Origin: Trebonia sp963843745
GTDB taxonomy: Bacteria; Actinomycetota; Actinomycetes; Streptosporangiales; Streptosporangiaceae
Direction of reading: 5' to 3'
NCBI GenBank assembly: GCA_963843745.1
Contig: CAWJLP010000012.1
Location: forward strand, 124,001-188,000
DNA: 64,000 bases
Below the pieces are notes generated by a model, which had not been told where the DNA came from, made no database searches, and worked only from the letters and a program-made list of their open reading frames with translations. Position 1 is the stretch's first letter; each line of letters opens with the position of its first letter. Positions 24,622-32,408 of this stretch are shown in pieces. A program made the position numbers and the translations under genes.

Positions 24622-26541
24622 CTAACTTGCGAGGCTTTGGGCTGGTGAGGAGAGCAGGCGGGTTAGTGCGGGGGCCACGTCGGCGAGCTGCCGCAACGGC
24701 AGGCTCATGCCGCCACCCCGGCGGGCGAGAGTGGCGGCGGCCAGCTCGGATTCGGCGGAGGGCAGCGGGCACAGCACGTGCAGTCGGCTTATGCCGCCCA
24801 GCGCCTGAGCCGGGTCGCCACCGGTGGTGGGCAGGCAGTCGGACAGCAGCAGGGCAACGCGTTCCTCGGCAGGTGCGGTCGCCAGCTGCGCGCTCGCGGC
24901 CCGCAATCCTCCGGCGAGGTTCGTCACCCCGTGGCCGCGCAACCGTACCAAGTCGGTGACGAGCTCACCGGGCGGGCGGCGGGTGCCCTGCGCCTGAAGG
25001 ACGGTGACATCCTGGCTGAACGCGAGGATCGCGGGGGACAACCGCCGGCCGGCGGCGAGGACCACGCTGGCTCCCGCGACCGCCGCGATGGCGACCGCGA
25101 GCCCGGACATGGAGCCGCTGGCATCGATCAGCAGGCACATCGCGCGGCGGCGGGCCTGCCAGCCGCGGGTCACCAGCTCGTCGGCGGCTGGCGGCCACGG
25201 CCCGGACCAGCGGTCGATGGTCCGTTCCAGGTCGAGGTCGCCGTCGGCGGTCCCGGCGCCGAGCCGCTGGACGCCCCTGGACGGCTGCCGGGCTGCCCGC
25301 CCCAGCCGGAAGAAGACTCGAGCCGCCAGCCGGTGGGCGGCGGCCCGCAGCTCCCGGTCCGTAGCGTGGCTGAGATCCGCCAGGAACGTCAACGCGTCCT
25401 CCGGGCCCGCCGCCAGCGCTCGGCTGAACGCCTCCTCATCGAGCTGGCCGAGGGCGGGGGACACCGCCGCGAAGGACGGGTGCATGGCGGCCAGCTCGGC
25501 GCGGCCGAGGGTCCGCCTGGCGGTGCTGCTGCGCGCCCGGTCCCGCCGCGCGGCGGTGGCAGACCGCGGGTGCTGGAAGAAGTCGCCTGCCGTGGGCGGC
25601 GGCAGGCAGTCAGCTTTTCCCTGGCCGCCCGGTGGCCCGTCGCCGTCACCAGCACTGCCCTGGTCGGCGCCCGTGAGCAGGGGCTGCGGCGTGTCCGCCG
25701 GCCACAGTTCCGCCAGCAACTCATCGAGCACGGACTCGGGGGTCCGGTCGCATCCATCGGCGATCCGGATCCGCCCGGACAGGGCCGCGTAAGCGGCGTC
25801 ACGGGCGGTGGCCCGGGCCAGGCTGATCTCGCCGCGCAACCGCGCCAGGCCGGTCAGCAGCAGCACCAGGTCGATCGACCCGCGGACCGAGGAGCCCATG
25901 GACACATCGCGGTGCTGGCGGGTAGCCCGGGTGAGCGTCACCGCGAAGTCCACCACCTGGCCGTTCGTGCCGGTGACCATGTGGGTGATCTGCCGTTCGG
26001 CGGCGGCGTCCTGGTACCCGAGAACGACCCGGCAAATCCGGTCGGCGATGGCCTGGCTGACCCGCGCCGTGCCGATCGCGTCGAATGGGTTCATGGCGGT
26101 GACCAGCCGGAACCCTTCCCCGGCCCGGACCGTGCCGAGCCTGGGCACAGTGATCTCGCTTTCCGTGAGGACGGTGATCAGGACGTTGAGCGTCTCCTCC
26201 GGGACCCGGTTGAACTCCTCCACGTACAGCAGCGCGCCGGCCCGCATGGCTCGCAGCAGCGGACCGTCGCTGAAGCTGGCGGGGACGTAGCCTCCGGCGA
26301 GGACCTGGGCTGGGTCGTACTGCCCGATCAGCCGCGCCGGGGTCAGCTCGGCGTTGCCCTCGACGAAGACCACGTTCCTGCCCGCCTGCCGCGCGATGTC
26401 GCGCAGGAGGGTTGACTTGCCCGTGCCGGGTGGTCCCTCGATCACCACGTGCCGGCCTGTTTCCAAGGCCACCGCGAGCACCTCGCGTTCCCGGCGCAGT
26501 CCTACGATGGGCGAGGGCTGGCCGGGTGAGGCAGCTGCCAC
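24622..26541 (-). CDS. MoxR-type AAA+ ATPase fused to a VWA domain
   Basis: A 639-residue chelatase-like fusion. The N-terminal AAA+ module has Walker A 'GPPGTGKST' (about 37), a Walker B-like 'LLYVEEFNRVP', sensor 'VTAMNPFDAIGTARVSQAIADR' and a C-terminal lid. A variable linker (about 290-440) is followed by a von Willebrand A domain with the MIDAS motif 'LLIDASGSMSG' (about 470). MoxR/VWA pairs act as chaperones or cofactor-insertion machines, and Mg-chelatase I/D subunits share this plan. GTG start with GGAG five bases upstream. It lies 11 bases downstream of the alcohol dehydrogenase and is probably co-transcribed with it. Confidence 0.88.
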   Translation of the reverse strand: MAAASPGQPSPIVGLRREREVLAVALETGRHVVIEGPPGTGKSTLLRDIARQAGRNVVFVEGNAELTPARLIGQYDPAQVLAGGYVPASFSDGPLLRAMRAGALLYVEEFNRVPEETLNVLITVLTESEITVPRLGTVRAGEGFRLVTAMNPFDAIGTARVSQAIADRICRVVLGYQDAAAERQITHMVTGTNGQVVDFAVTLTRATRQHRDVSMGSSVRGSIDLVLLLTGLARLRGEISLARATARDAAYAALSGRIRIADGCDRTPESVLDELLAELWPADTPQPLLTGADQGSAGDGDGPPGGQGKADCLPPPTAGDFFQHPRSATAARRDRARSSTARRTLGRAELAAMHPSFAAVSPALGQLDEEAFSRALAAGPEDALTFLADLSHATDRELRAAAHRLAARVFFRLGRAARQPSRGVQRLGAGTADGDLDLERTIDRWSGPWPPAADELVTRGWQARRRAMCLLIDASGSMSGLAVAIAAVAGASVVLAAGRRLSPAILAFSQDVTVLQAQGTRRPPGELVTDLVRLRGHGVTNLAGGLRAASAQLATAPAEERVALLLSDCLPTTGGDPAQALGGISRLHVLCPLPSAESELAAATLARRGGGMSLPLRQLADVAPALTRLLSSPAQSLAS

Positions 26542-26552
26542 GGTGTCTCCGT

Positions 26553-27668
26553 TCAGGCGGGGGAGTACAGGATCACTCCGCGGATGTTCTTGCCGTCCAG
26601 CAGGTCCTGATACCCCTGGTTGATCTGGTCGAGAGTGTAGGTGCTGGTGATCAGCTCATCCAGTTTGAGATCACCGGCCTGGTACAGCTCAACCATGCGC
26701 GGGATGTCGTGGAACGGGTCGCCGGATCCGAACAGGCTGCCCTGGATGCGCTTCTCGAACAGTGTCAGCACGGCACCGGGCAGCTCGATCGTGTTCTTCG
26801 AGGGATCGGCGAGCCCGGTCACCACGACCGTGCCGCCCTTGCGGATCGCGTGGAAGGCGCTCGTGACGACCTCGGAGGTCACCACGCCGACGGTGACGAT
26901 CGCCTTGTCGGCACCCACCCCGCGGGTCAGGTCGGTGATCAGCTCCTGCGCCTGCTCGGCGGTCTCACAGCTGTGGGTGGCGCCGAGCTGCTCGGCGATC
27001 TCCCGCTTGTTGGCCAGCGGGTCGATGGCGACCACGTTGCGTGCCCCGGCCAGCGCGGCCCCCTGCACGGCGTTGATGCCGATCCCGCCGATCCCGTAGA
27101 TGGCGATCGTGTCGCCGGGTTCGGTGGCGGCGGCGTGGACGGCCGAGCCGAAGCCGGTGGGGACCCCGCAGCCGATCAGGACAACCTTGTCCAGCGGCAG
27201 GTCCGAGTCGACCTTGATGCAGGAGTTCTCGGATATGGTGGCGCGCTCGGAGAAGGTGCCCAGCATGCACATGCCGCCGAAGTCCTCGCCATCGGCGTGG
27301 AACCGGTAGGTGCCATCGGGCAGGCAGCCGTCCAGGATGGTGGCACCCATGTCGCACAGGTTCGACTTGCCCGTCGAGCACCACCGGCAGTGACCGCAGA
27401 CCGGCAGGAACGAGCAGATCACATGATCACCCGGCTTGAGCCGCGTAACGCCCTCGCCGACCTCCTCGATGACCCCGGCGCCCTCATGCCCGCCCACGAG
27501 CGGGAAGCGCGGCACGATGTCCCCGTGCCGCAGGTGCTCATCGGAGTGGCACAGCCCGGCAGCCACGTAGCGGATGAGGACCTCGCCCGCCTTCGGCGGA
27601 TCCAGGTCCAACTCGGCGATTTCGAAATCCTGGCCTACCCCCCGCAAGACTGCGGCCCTGGTCTTCAT
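26553..27668 (-). CDS. NDMA-dependent zinc alcohol dehydrogenase
   Basis: A 371-residue medium-chain dehydrogenase. The catalytic zinc site 'AGLCHSDEHLRHGD', 'GGHEGAGVIEEVG', the structural zinc cluster 'CGHCRWCSTGKSNLC' and the Rossmann motif 'YGIGGIGINAVQGA' are all present. The 'HADGEDFGGMCMLGTFSE' region is characteristic of the actinobacterial enzymes with tightly bound NAD that are assayed with N,N-dimethyl-4-nitrosoaniline. It oxidises primary alcohols or aldehydes, coupled in vivo to a redox peptide such as mycofactocin in some species. AAGGAGGG precedes the ATG. It heads the two-gene unit with the MoxR-VWA protein. Confidence 0.92.
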   Translation of the reverse strand: MKTRAAVLRGVGQDFEIAELDLDPPKAGEVLIRYVAAGLCHSDEHLRHGDIVPRFPLVGGHEGAGVIEEVGEGVTRLKPGDHVICSFLPVCGHCRWCSTGKSNLCDMGATILDGCLPDGTYRFHADGEDFGGMCMLGTFSERATISENSCIKVDSDLPLDKVVLIGCGVPTGFGSAVHAAATEPGDTIAIYGIGGIGINAVQGAALAGARNVVAIDPLANKREIAEQLGATHSCETAEQAQELITDLTRGVGADKAIVTVGVVTSEVVTSAFHAIRKGGTVVVTGLADPSKNTIELPGAVLTLFEKRIQGSLFGSGDPFHDIPRMVELYQAGDLKLDELITSTYTLDQINQGYQDLLDGKNIRGVILYSPA

Positions 27669-27899
27669 TCACCCTCCTTGCCTCACTGTCCGACTGCCAC
27701 CATAAATCGGGCATCCGCAGCGCACCAGCCCCGAAAAGGCAGCAATACAGCTGTGGCAGGCCGGCAGGCATCATGTCTGCGGCTGACGGCCCGCGGCTTG
27801 CTTTCCGCGCAGGCCGGCTTACCCTTTGCAGGGGGCGGTTACGTGTCGGTGATCGGCGGGCCGCGCGGGCGGTCAACCACCAGCAAGGAGCAGGCCGTC

Positions 27900-28652
27900 A
27901 TGAGTCTTTTCTCCAGAGCCCACGACATCGTCGCGGCCAAGGCAAACAAGGCGCTCGACTCCGCCGAGAACCCGGACGAGATGCTCGACTACTCCTACGA
28001 GCAGATGCTTGACTACATCACCCGGGTCCGCCAGGCGCTGGTCGAGATCGCTGCCGAGCGGAAACGGATCGAGCTTCAGGAACCGCAGCTGCAGCACACG
28101 ATCGCTCACCTGGAGGACCAGGCCCAGGCTGCCCTCGGGCAGGGCCGCGAAGACCTGGCCAGGGAAGCGCTGTCCCGCAGGGCCGCCGCCCAGGAGCAGG
28201 CCGACGGGATGGAAGCCCAGCACCAGGAGCTGGCCGGGCAGGAACAGAAACTTCAGGAAACTCTCACCCAGCTGCAGCAGCGGGTTAACCGCTTCCGCTC
28301 GCAGAAGGAAGTCATGAAGGCTGACTACGCCGTTGCCCAGGCGAGTGATCTGGGTGGCACGGGCGACGCGCTTGTGCGGGCGCAGGACAAGATCGCCACC
28401 ATGCAGGCCAGGGCCGGCGCCATGGACGAACTGCTGCAGTCCGGTGTGCTTGAGGATGTAGGCGGCCACACCGACGACATCCGGGAAGAACTCGATGAGG
28501 CCGCGGCCGCCGCCGACGTGGACAGCCAGCTGGCCGCGCTGAAGGCAAAGCTCGCCGCCTCTCCGGCAACCCCCGAGCTGCCCCCCGCCGGCTCCCGCCG
28601 GCCAACACCGCCTAAGATTCGAGCCCCTGACCTTCTGCATGCGGATCGCTGA
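27900..28652 (+). CDS. PspA/IM30-family membrane stress protein
   Basis: A 250-residue mostly helical protein. 'MSLFSRAHDIVAAKANKALDSAENPDEMLDYSYEQM' is the amphipathic helix and hairpin opening of PspA/Vipp1. It continues with long coiled coils rich in Gln, Glu and Ala, and 'FRSQKEVMKADYAVAQA'. The family polymerises on stressed membranes to preserve the proton gradient. The start is set by AAGGAG at 27885-27890; the very long frame opening at 26412 runs antisense to the dehydrogenase and is an artefact. The proton/sodium antiporter gene follows, a sensible partner. Confidence 0.9.
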   Translation: MSLFSRAHDIVAAKANKALDSAENPDEMLDYSYEQMLDYITRVRQALVEIAAERKRIELQEPQLQHTIAHLEDQAQAALGQGREDLAREALSRRAAAQEQADGMEAQHQELAGQEQKLQETLTQLQQRVNRFRSQKEVMKADYAVAQASDLGGTGDALVRAQDKIATMQARAGAMDELLQSGVLEDVGGHTDDIREELDEAAAAADVDSQLAALKAKLAASPATPELPPAGSRRPTPPKIRAPDLLHADR

Positions 28653-28670
28653 GCGGGAGAGAATCTTGGG

Positions 28671-30584
28671 GTGAGCGAACCCGGCGCCTCCACCTCGCAG
28701 TTTTCGCTGCGCACGGTGTGGGCGCGGCGGCTGGAGACGCCGCTTCGGCGGTTCCTGCGCACCGAGACCGGCAGCGCGGCGGTCTTGCTGGCGGCCACGC
28801 TGGCGGCGCTGGCCTGGGCCAATATCGACCCGTCGGGGTATGCGGCGACGTGGCGCACCGTGCTGGTGATCCGGTCGGGCGCAAGGGGCCTGGCGGATAG
28901 CTGGCAGGGCTGGGTGAACTCGGGGCTGATGGCGTTCTTCTTCCTGGTGGCCGGCCTGGAGGCGCGCCGCGAGTTCGACCTGGGTGAGCTGCGGGAGCGG
29001 CGGCGGGTGGCGCTGCCGCTGGTGGTCGCGCTGGGCGGGATGGTCGTGCCGGTCGCGATCTACCTGGCCATCAACGCCGGCCGCTCCTCTGCGTCCGGCT
29101 GGGGCACGGCCATGTCCACTGACACCGCGTTCGCGCTTGGCGCGCTGGCCCTGGTTGGTCCGGGCGTCCCGGACCGGGTGCGCACCTACCTGCTCACGTT
29201 CGCGCTCGCCGATGACGTGGCGGGGATCGTGGTCATCGCGCTGGCCTACAGCGGCCACATCAACCTGACCGCGCTGGCTGCGGGCGCTGCCGTCCTCGGC
29301 GTGGTGGTGGCGGCGCGCTGGCGGGGTGTCCGCAATGGCCCGGCCTACCTGCTGCTGGGGGTGGCGGCCTGGGTCGCGTTCTTCGAGTCCGGCGTCGATC
29401 CGGTGGTGGTCGGCTTGGCGATGGGCCTGCTCGCGGTGGCCTACCCCGCCGCGCGCAGCGACCTGGAGCAGGCCTCGGAATCATTCCGGCTGTTCCGTGA
29501 GCAGCCGGAACCTGAGCTGGCCCGCGACGCGCGGGAGAGCGTGCGGCTGGCGATCTCGCCGAACGACCGGCTGCAGCAGCTGTTCCATCCCTGGACGAGC
29601 TACCTGATCGTGCCGTTGTTCGCGTTGGCGAACGCGGGGATCACGGTCAGCGGGAGCTTCCTGGCCCGCGCCTACACCTCGCCGGTCACGCTCGGGATCC
29701 TCCTCGGCTACGTGGCGGGGAAACCGGCCGGGACCGTCGGCGCGGCCTGGCTGCTGGCCCGGGTCAGCCGCGGTGCGGTCCGCCCGCCGGTCGGCTGGGC
29801 GGCGGTGACCGGCGCCGGGGCCATCGCGGGCATCGGCTTCATCGTGTCGCTGCTGATCGCCTCGCTCGCCTTCCACGGCAGCCAGCTGGCCGAGGCGAAG
29901 GTGGGCATCTTGTCCGCCGCGGTGTGCGCATCGGCGCTCGGCTGGGCCGTCTTCCGGCTCACCGCGCTGCTGCCGAAACGGCTGCGCGCCCGCGCGCTGC
30001 TCGGCACCGCCGGCACCATCATCGACCTGGCGGTGCCCGTCGACGCGGAGCGCGATCACGTGCGCGGCCCGGACCGGGCACCGGTCACGCTCGTGGAGTA
30101 CGGCGACTTCGAGTGCCCCTACTGCGGCCGGGCCGAGCCGGTGGTCCGGGAGCTCATGGCCGACTACGGTGACCTGCGCTACGTATGGCGGCACCTGCCG
30201 CTCACCGACGTGCACCCGCACGCGCAGCTCGCGGCCGAGGGCGCCGAGGCCGCGGCCGCCCAGGGCAAGTTCTGGCAGATGCACGACCAGCTGCTGGACC
30301 ACCAGGGCGCGCTGACGGGCAAGGACCTGATCCGGTACGCCGGCGAGCTCGGCCTGGACACCGGCCGGTTCACCCGCGACCTGCGCGACCACGCGGGGCA
30401 GGCCAAGATCGCCGCGGACGTGGACTCCGCCGACCTCAGCGGCGTCTCGGGCACGCCCACGTTCTTCGTCAACGGCAAGCGGCACCAGGGCGCCTACGAC
30501 ATCAGCACCCTTTCCGATGCGATACGGACGGCCAGGACCCGGACCCTGATCAGCTCCCCCCGGCAGCCACCGCGCGCATCCTGA
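28671..30584 (+). CDS. nhaA: Na+/H+ antiporter NhaA fused to a DsbA-like thioredoxin domain
   Basis: A 637-residue fusion. Residues about 25-430 form an NhaA-type transporter with 'AFFFLVAGLEARREFDLGELR', 'MSTDTAFALGALALVGP' and 'TFALADDVAGIVVIALAYSG', which contains the paired Asp residues needed for Na+/H+ exchange. Residues about 455-637 are a DsbA/thioredoxin fold with 'VEYGDFECPYCGRAEPVV' and a cis-Pro 'SGTPTFFVNGKRHQGAYD'. The same fusion is known in other actinobacteria, but its redox role is unclear. GTG start, 18 bases after pspA, likely the same transcript. Confidence 0.92.
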   Translation: MSEPGASTSQFSLRTVWARRLETPLRRFLRTETGSAAVLLAATLAALAWANIDPSGYAATWRTVLVIRSGARGLADSWQGWVNSGLMAFFFLVAGLEARREFDLGELRERRRVALPLVVALGGMVVPVAIYLAINAGRSSASGWGTAMSTDTAFALGALALVGPGVPDRVRTYLLTFALADDVAGIVVIALAYSGHINLTALAAGAAVLGVVVAARWRGVRNGPAYLLLGVAAWVAFFESGVDPVVVGLAMGLLAVAYPAARSDLEQASESFRLFREQPEPELARDARESVRLAISPNDRLQQLFHPWTSYLIVPLFALANAGITVSGSFLARAYTSPVTLGILLGYVAGKPAGTVGAAWLLARVSRGAVRPPVGWAAVTGAGAIAGIGFIVSLLIASLAFHGSQLAEAKVGILSAAVCASALGWAVFRLTALLPKRLRARALLGTAGTIIDLAVPVDAERDHVRGPDRAPVTLVEYGDFECPYCGRAEPVVRELMADYGDLRYVWRHLPLTDVHPHAQLAAEGAEAAAAQGKFWQMHDQLLDHQGALTGKDLIRYAGELGLDTGRFTRDLRDHAGQAKIAADVDSADLSGVSGTPTFFVNGKRHQGAYDISTLSDAIRTARTRTLISSPRQPPRAS

Positions 30585-30918
30585 TCAGCTCCGCTCGCAG
30601 GAGTCGGCAGGCGGTTAGAGGCCGGCCCGCGGGCTGGTCGGGTACGTTGTCATCTCCCGGAGTCAGCCGCATCCGTTCGGAAAATCAATGCATCATCCAG
30701 AACGGGCGCAGCTGACTGCCGCCGGTCAGGGCCTCTCCGGATGGGGTTCAGGCCGATGCCGGGGTGTGCTCGCGGACGTAGCGGACGAGCCGGCACGGCG
30801 CGACCGCGGCGACGGAGACCGGCGAGCTAGCGCGCCCGTGTCGCGGTCATCGCCCTCGACCTCGGGAACGGCTGACGGGCTGCTCCCTGGCCGGCAGGCG
30901 TTCCGCCGCGGTCCAGGG
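30585..30918. other. Gap with a short relaxase-like relic and no supported gene
   Basis: No reading frame here looks like a conserved protein. The only recognisable item is at 30691-30721, which matches 44097-44127 at 29 of 31 bases and reads 'HHPERAQLTAA'. That is the start of the helicase region of TraA/MobF relaxases. The frame that follows degenerates into Arg/Gly-rich sequence. Confidence 0.5.
30691..30721 (+). repeat. Dispersed 31-bp relaxase-derived repeat, copy 1
   Basis: Matches 44097-44127 with two mismatches (CATCATCCAGAACG, two changed bases, then CGCAGCTGACTGCCG). Both copies read in the same frame as 'HHPER-x-QLTA'. It is the stub of a relaxase/helicase gene at two places 13 kb apart. 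Confidence 0.7.
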
Positions 30919-31410
30919 TCACAGCGGGACGGGGCTGTACGCCGTGATCCCGTATTCGTCGCCCGCCGCCTCTATCAGCAGGCCGAGTGCGGCGGTCACC
31001 GCCGCCTGGTCACGGGTCGTGAGCCGTGCCATGATCCGCGCTAGCTCTTGCCGTCGCCACGTGCTCGCCGCGGTTACCAGGTCCTGGCCGCTGGCGGTCA
31101 GCTCGAGGGTCACTACGCCGCGGTGCCGCGGGTCGGTGCCGCGGGCCGCGTGTCCGGCGGCGACGAGCCGGTCAGCCAGCCGGGTGACGGTCGAGGGGTC
31201 AAGTCCGAGCATTCTCGCGGCCTGCCCCGACGGCACTGGTCCCAGTTCAGCGAGCACGGCCAGCAGCCGGAACTGCGGCAGCGTCACCTCGTCGTCCAGG
31301 ACGTCCAGGCTCCGCAGCGCTACGCCGGCCAGCATCCGGGTCGCGGTTTGCAGCACGCTCGCCGTTTCCGGGTCGAGCTCAGGCGCGCCCTGGTCGCGTG
31401 TCGATGGCAT
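30919..31410 (-). CDS. MarR-family transcriptional regulator
   Basis: A 163-residue winged-helix regulator. 'LTLPQFRLLAVLAELGPVPSGQAARMLGLDPSTVTRLADRLVAAGHAARGTDPRHRGVVTLELTASGQ' (first residue aside) shows the MarR helix-turn-helix and the D-x-R wing motif. ATG start with AAGGGG upstream. An AT-rich inverted repeat (31465-31488) sits 55-78 bases upstream of its start and is a candidate autoregulatory operator. The target genes are unknown; no transporter or enzyme is immediately divergent. Confidence 0.9.
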   Translation of the reverse strand: MPSTRDQGAPELDPETASVLQTATRMLAGVALRSLDVLDDEVTLPQFRLLAVLAELGPVPSGQAARMLGLDPSTVTRLADRLVAAGHAARGTDPRHRGVVTLELTASGQDLVTAASTWRRQELARIMARLTTRDQAAVTAALGLLIEAAGDEYGITAYSPVPL

Positions 31411-31464
31411 TCGGCAGGCCCCTTTGCCTTGCGGTTTCTCTCACGCAAATCTGTTGTAGACACC

Positions 31465-31488
31465 AATATTTGTATTGCGCAAAATATT
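31465..31488. promoter_or_regulatory. MarR operator-like inverted repeat
   Basis: AATATTTG at 31465-31472 is mirrored by CAAAATATT at 31480-31488 with one extra A, and the core TTG-N7-CAA style resembles MarR boxes. The location upstream of the minus-strand MarR start supports autoregulation; this is inference. Confidence 0.45.
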
Positions 31489-31513
31489 ATCGGGCATATG
31501 GCGGTGGTGCGGT

Positions 31514-31795
31514 GCGGCGGGCTAGGTTCAGGGCTCTGATCACGCTCTATTCTCTTGAGCCGCGCCCCGAGGCGCCGCACCCGGCCGTGCCGCAGTTCCA
31601 TAGTCACACCCATGCCCCTGATGGTCCGGGCTCGTCCCCTGCGCCGGGCGGGTTCAATCCGGTACTTCCCCTCGGAGATCAGCTGGGACAGCGAGCAGCC
31701 GCTGCGTCGCGGGGATTCCTGCGTGATAACGGTCACGGTTACCGACGATGAGGCCGGCGAGTACCTCGGCGCGGGCCGGCCTCCTGCATGCGATA
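31514..31795 (+). pseudogene. Possible frameshifted EF-Tu-like small protein
   Basis: One frame reads 'VRRARFRALITLYSLEPRPE' and then another frame reads 'GSIRYFPSEISWDSEQPL', 'RGDSCVITVTVTDDEAGEYLGAGRP'. Together these resemble small actinobacterial proteins related to an EF-Tu C-terminal beta-barrel ('..RPGD.AVVTITVTDDEA.AYLGPGQ..'). The two halves are in different frames and the C-terminus loses similarity. The assignment is weak. Confidence 0.3.
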
Positions 31796-31890
31796 CAGCA
31801 GTGCCGGTTGGGCTGCCGTATGACCTGCTCCCCCTGCGGCGGCGCCCCCTCGTCCAGCCTGCGCGGCGCGTTTCTTACGAGATGTATGAT

Positions 31891-31901
31891 ACAACTATTG
31901 T
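31891..31901. promoter_or_regulatory. Operator-like repeat at the start of the second MarR gene
   Basis: ACAA-CTA-TTGT is a short perfect inverted repeat three bases before the ATG at 31905, just behind a -10-like TATGAT at 31885-31890. Binding there would block transcription of the MarR-ClC operon. Confidence 0.35.
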
Positions 31902-31904
31902 GAT

Positions 31905-32408
31905 ATGCAAATGTTGACTGATGCACGCATTATGGATAACCACGCGGCCGGAGAACCGCGCGCCGACCCGGCCGCGGTGGACGCGGTGCTGACGGCCAGC
32001 CGGTCCCTGGTGGCGGTCGCCACCAGGTCGCTGGGCGCGGCCGCTGAGGAGACCACGATCGCGCAGTACCGGGCGCTGGTGGTGCTGGCGTCCCGCGGGC
32101 GGCGGCGGATGGTGGACCTGGCCGAGGCGCTGGACGTTGCGCCGTCGACGGCCGGGCGGATGTGCGACCGGCTGGTGCGCAAGGGCCTGGTCCGCAGGCA
32201 CCGGGCGCGCGGCGACCGCCGCGCGGTCCTGGTCTCGGTCACCGCGGCAGGCAGGCGGGTGGTCGACGAGGCGACCAGCCGGCGCCGCGCTCTGATCGCG
32301 GAGATCCTGGAACGGCTGCCGGTGCCCGCGCAGCAGGCTGCGGCGCAGGCGCTGCGGGCGTTCGCGGACGCCGCCGGCGAGGTTCCGGACAGCGAGTGGC
32401 CGGCATGA
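31905..32408 (+). CDS. MarR-family regulator of the ClC operon
   Basis: A 167-residue MarR-type protein. 'RRRMVDLAEALDVAPSTAGRMCDRLVRKGLVRRHRARGDRRAVLVSVTAAGRRVV' contains the recognition helix and the charged wing. The first ATG is at 31905; an ATG at 31932 ('MDNHAAG') is also possible and neither has a clear ribosome site. The gene overlaps the ClC transporter start by ATGA at 32405, so the two are translated together and the regulator probably controls the transporter. Confidence 0.9.
   Translation: MQMLTDARIMDNHAAGEPRADPAAVDAVLTASRSLVAVATRSLGAAAEETTIAQYRALVVLASRGRRRMVDLAEALDVAPSTAGRMCDRLVRKGLVRRHRARGDRRAVLVSVTAAGRRVVDEATSRRRALIAEILERLPVPAQQAAAQALRAFADAAGEVPDSEWPA

Larger units (their letters stand above)
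31411..31904. other. Intergenic region between two MarR genes, with operators and a decayed frame
   Basis: The left part is an AT-rich promoter zone for the minus-strand MarR gene. The middle (31514-31795) holds a possibly frameshifted small gene, listed separately. The right edge is the promoter and operator of the second MarR gene. No intact gene is supported. Confidence 0.5.

Noticed and set aside
26412..27899. Very long N-terminal extension in front of PspA
   Set aside because: The extension is antisense to the NDMA dehydrogenase. PspA proteins start at the amphipathic helix 'MSLFSRAHDIV', which has its own AAGGAG site.
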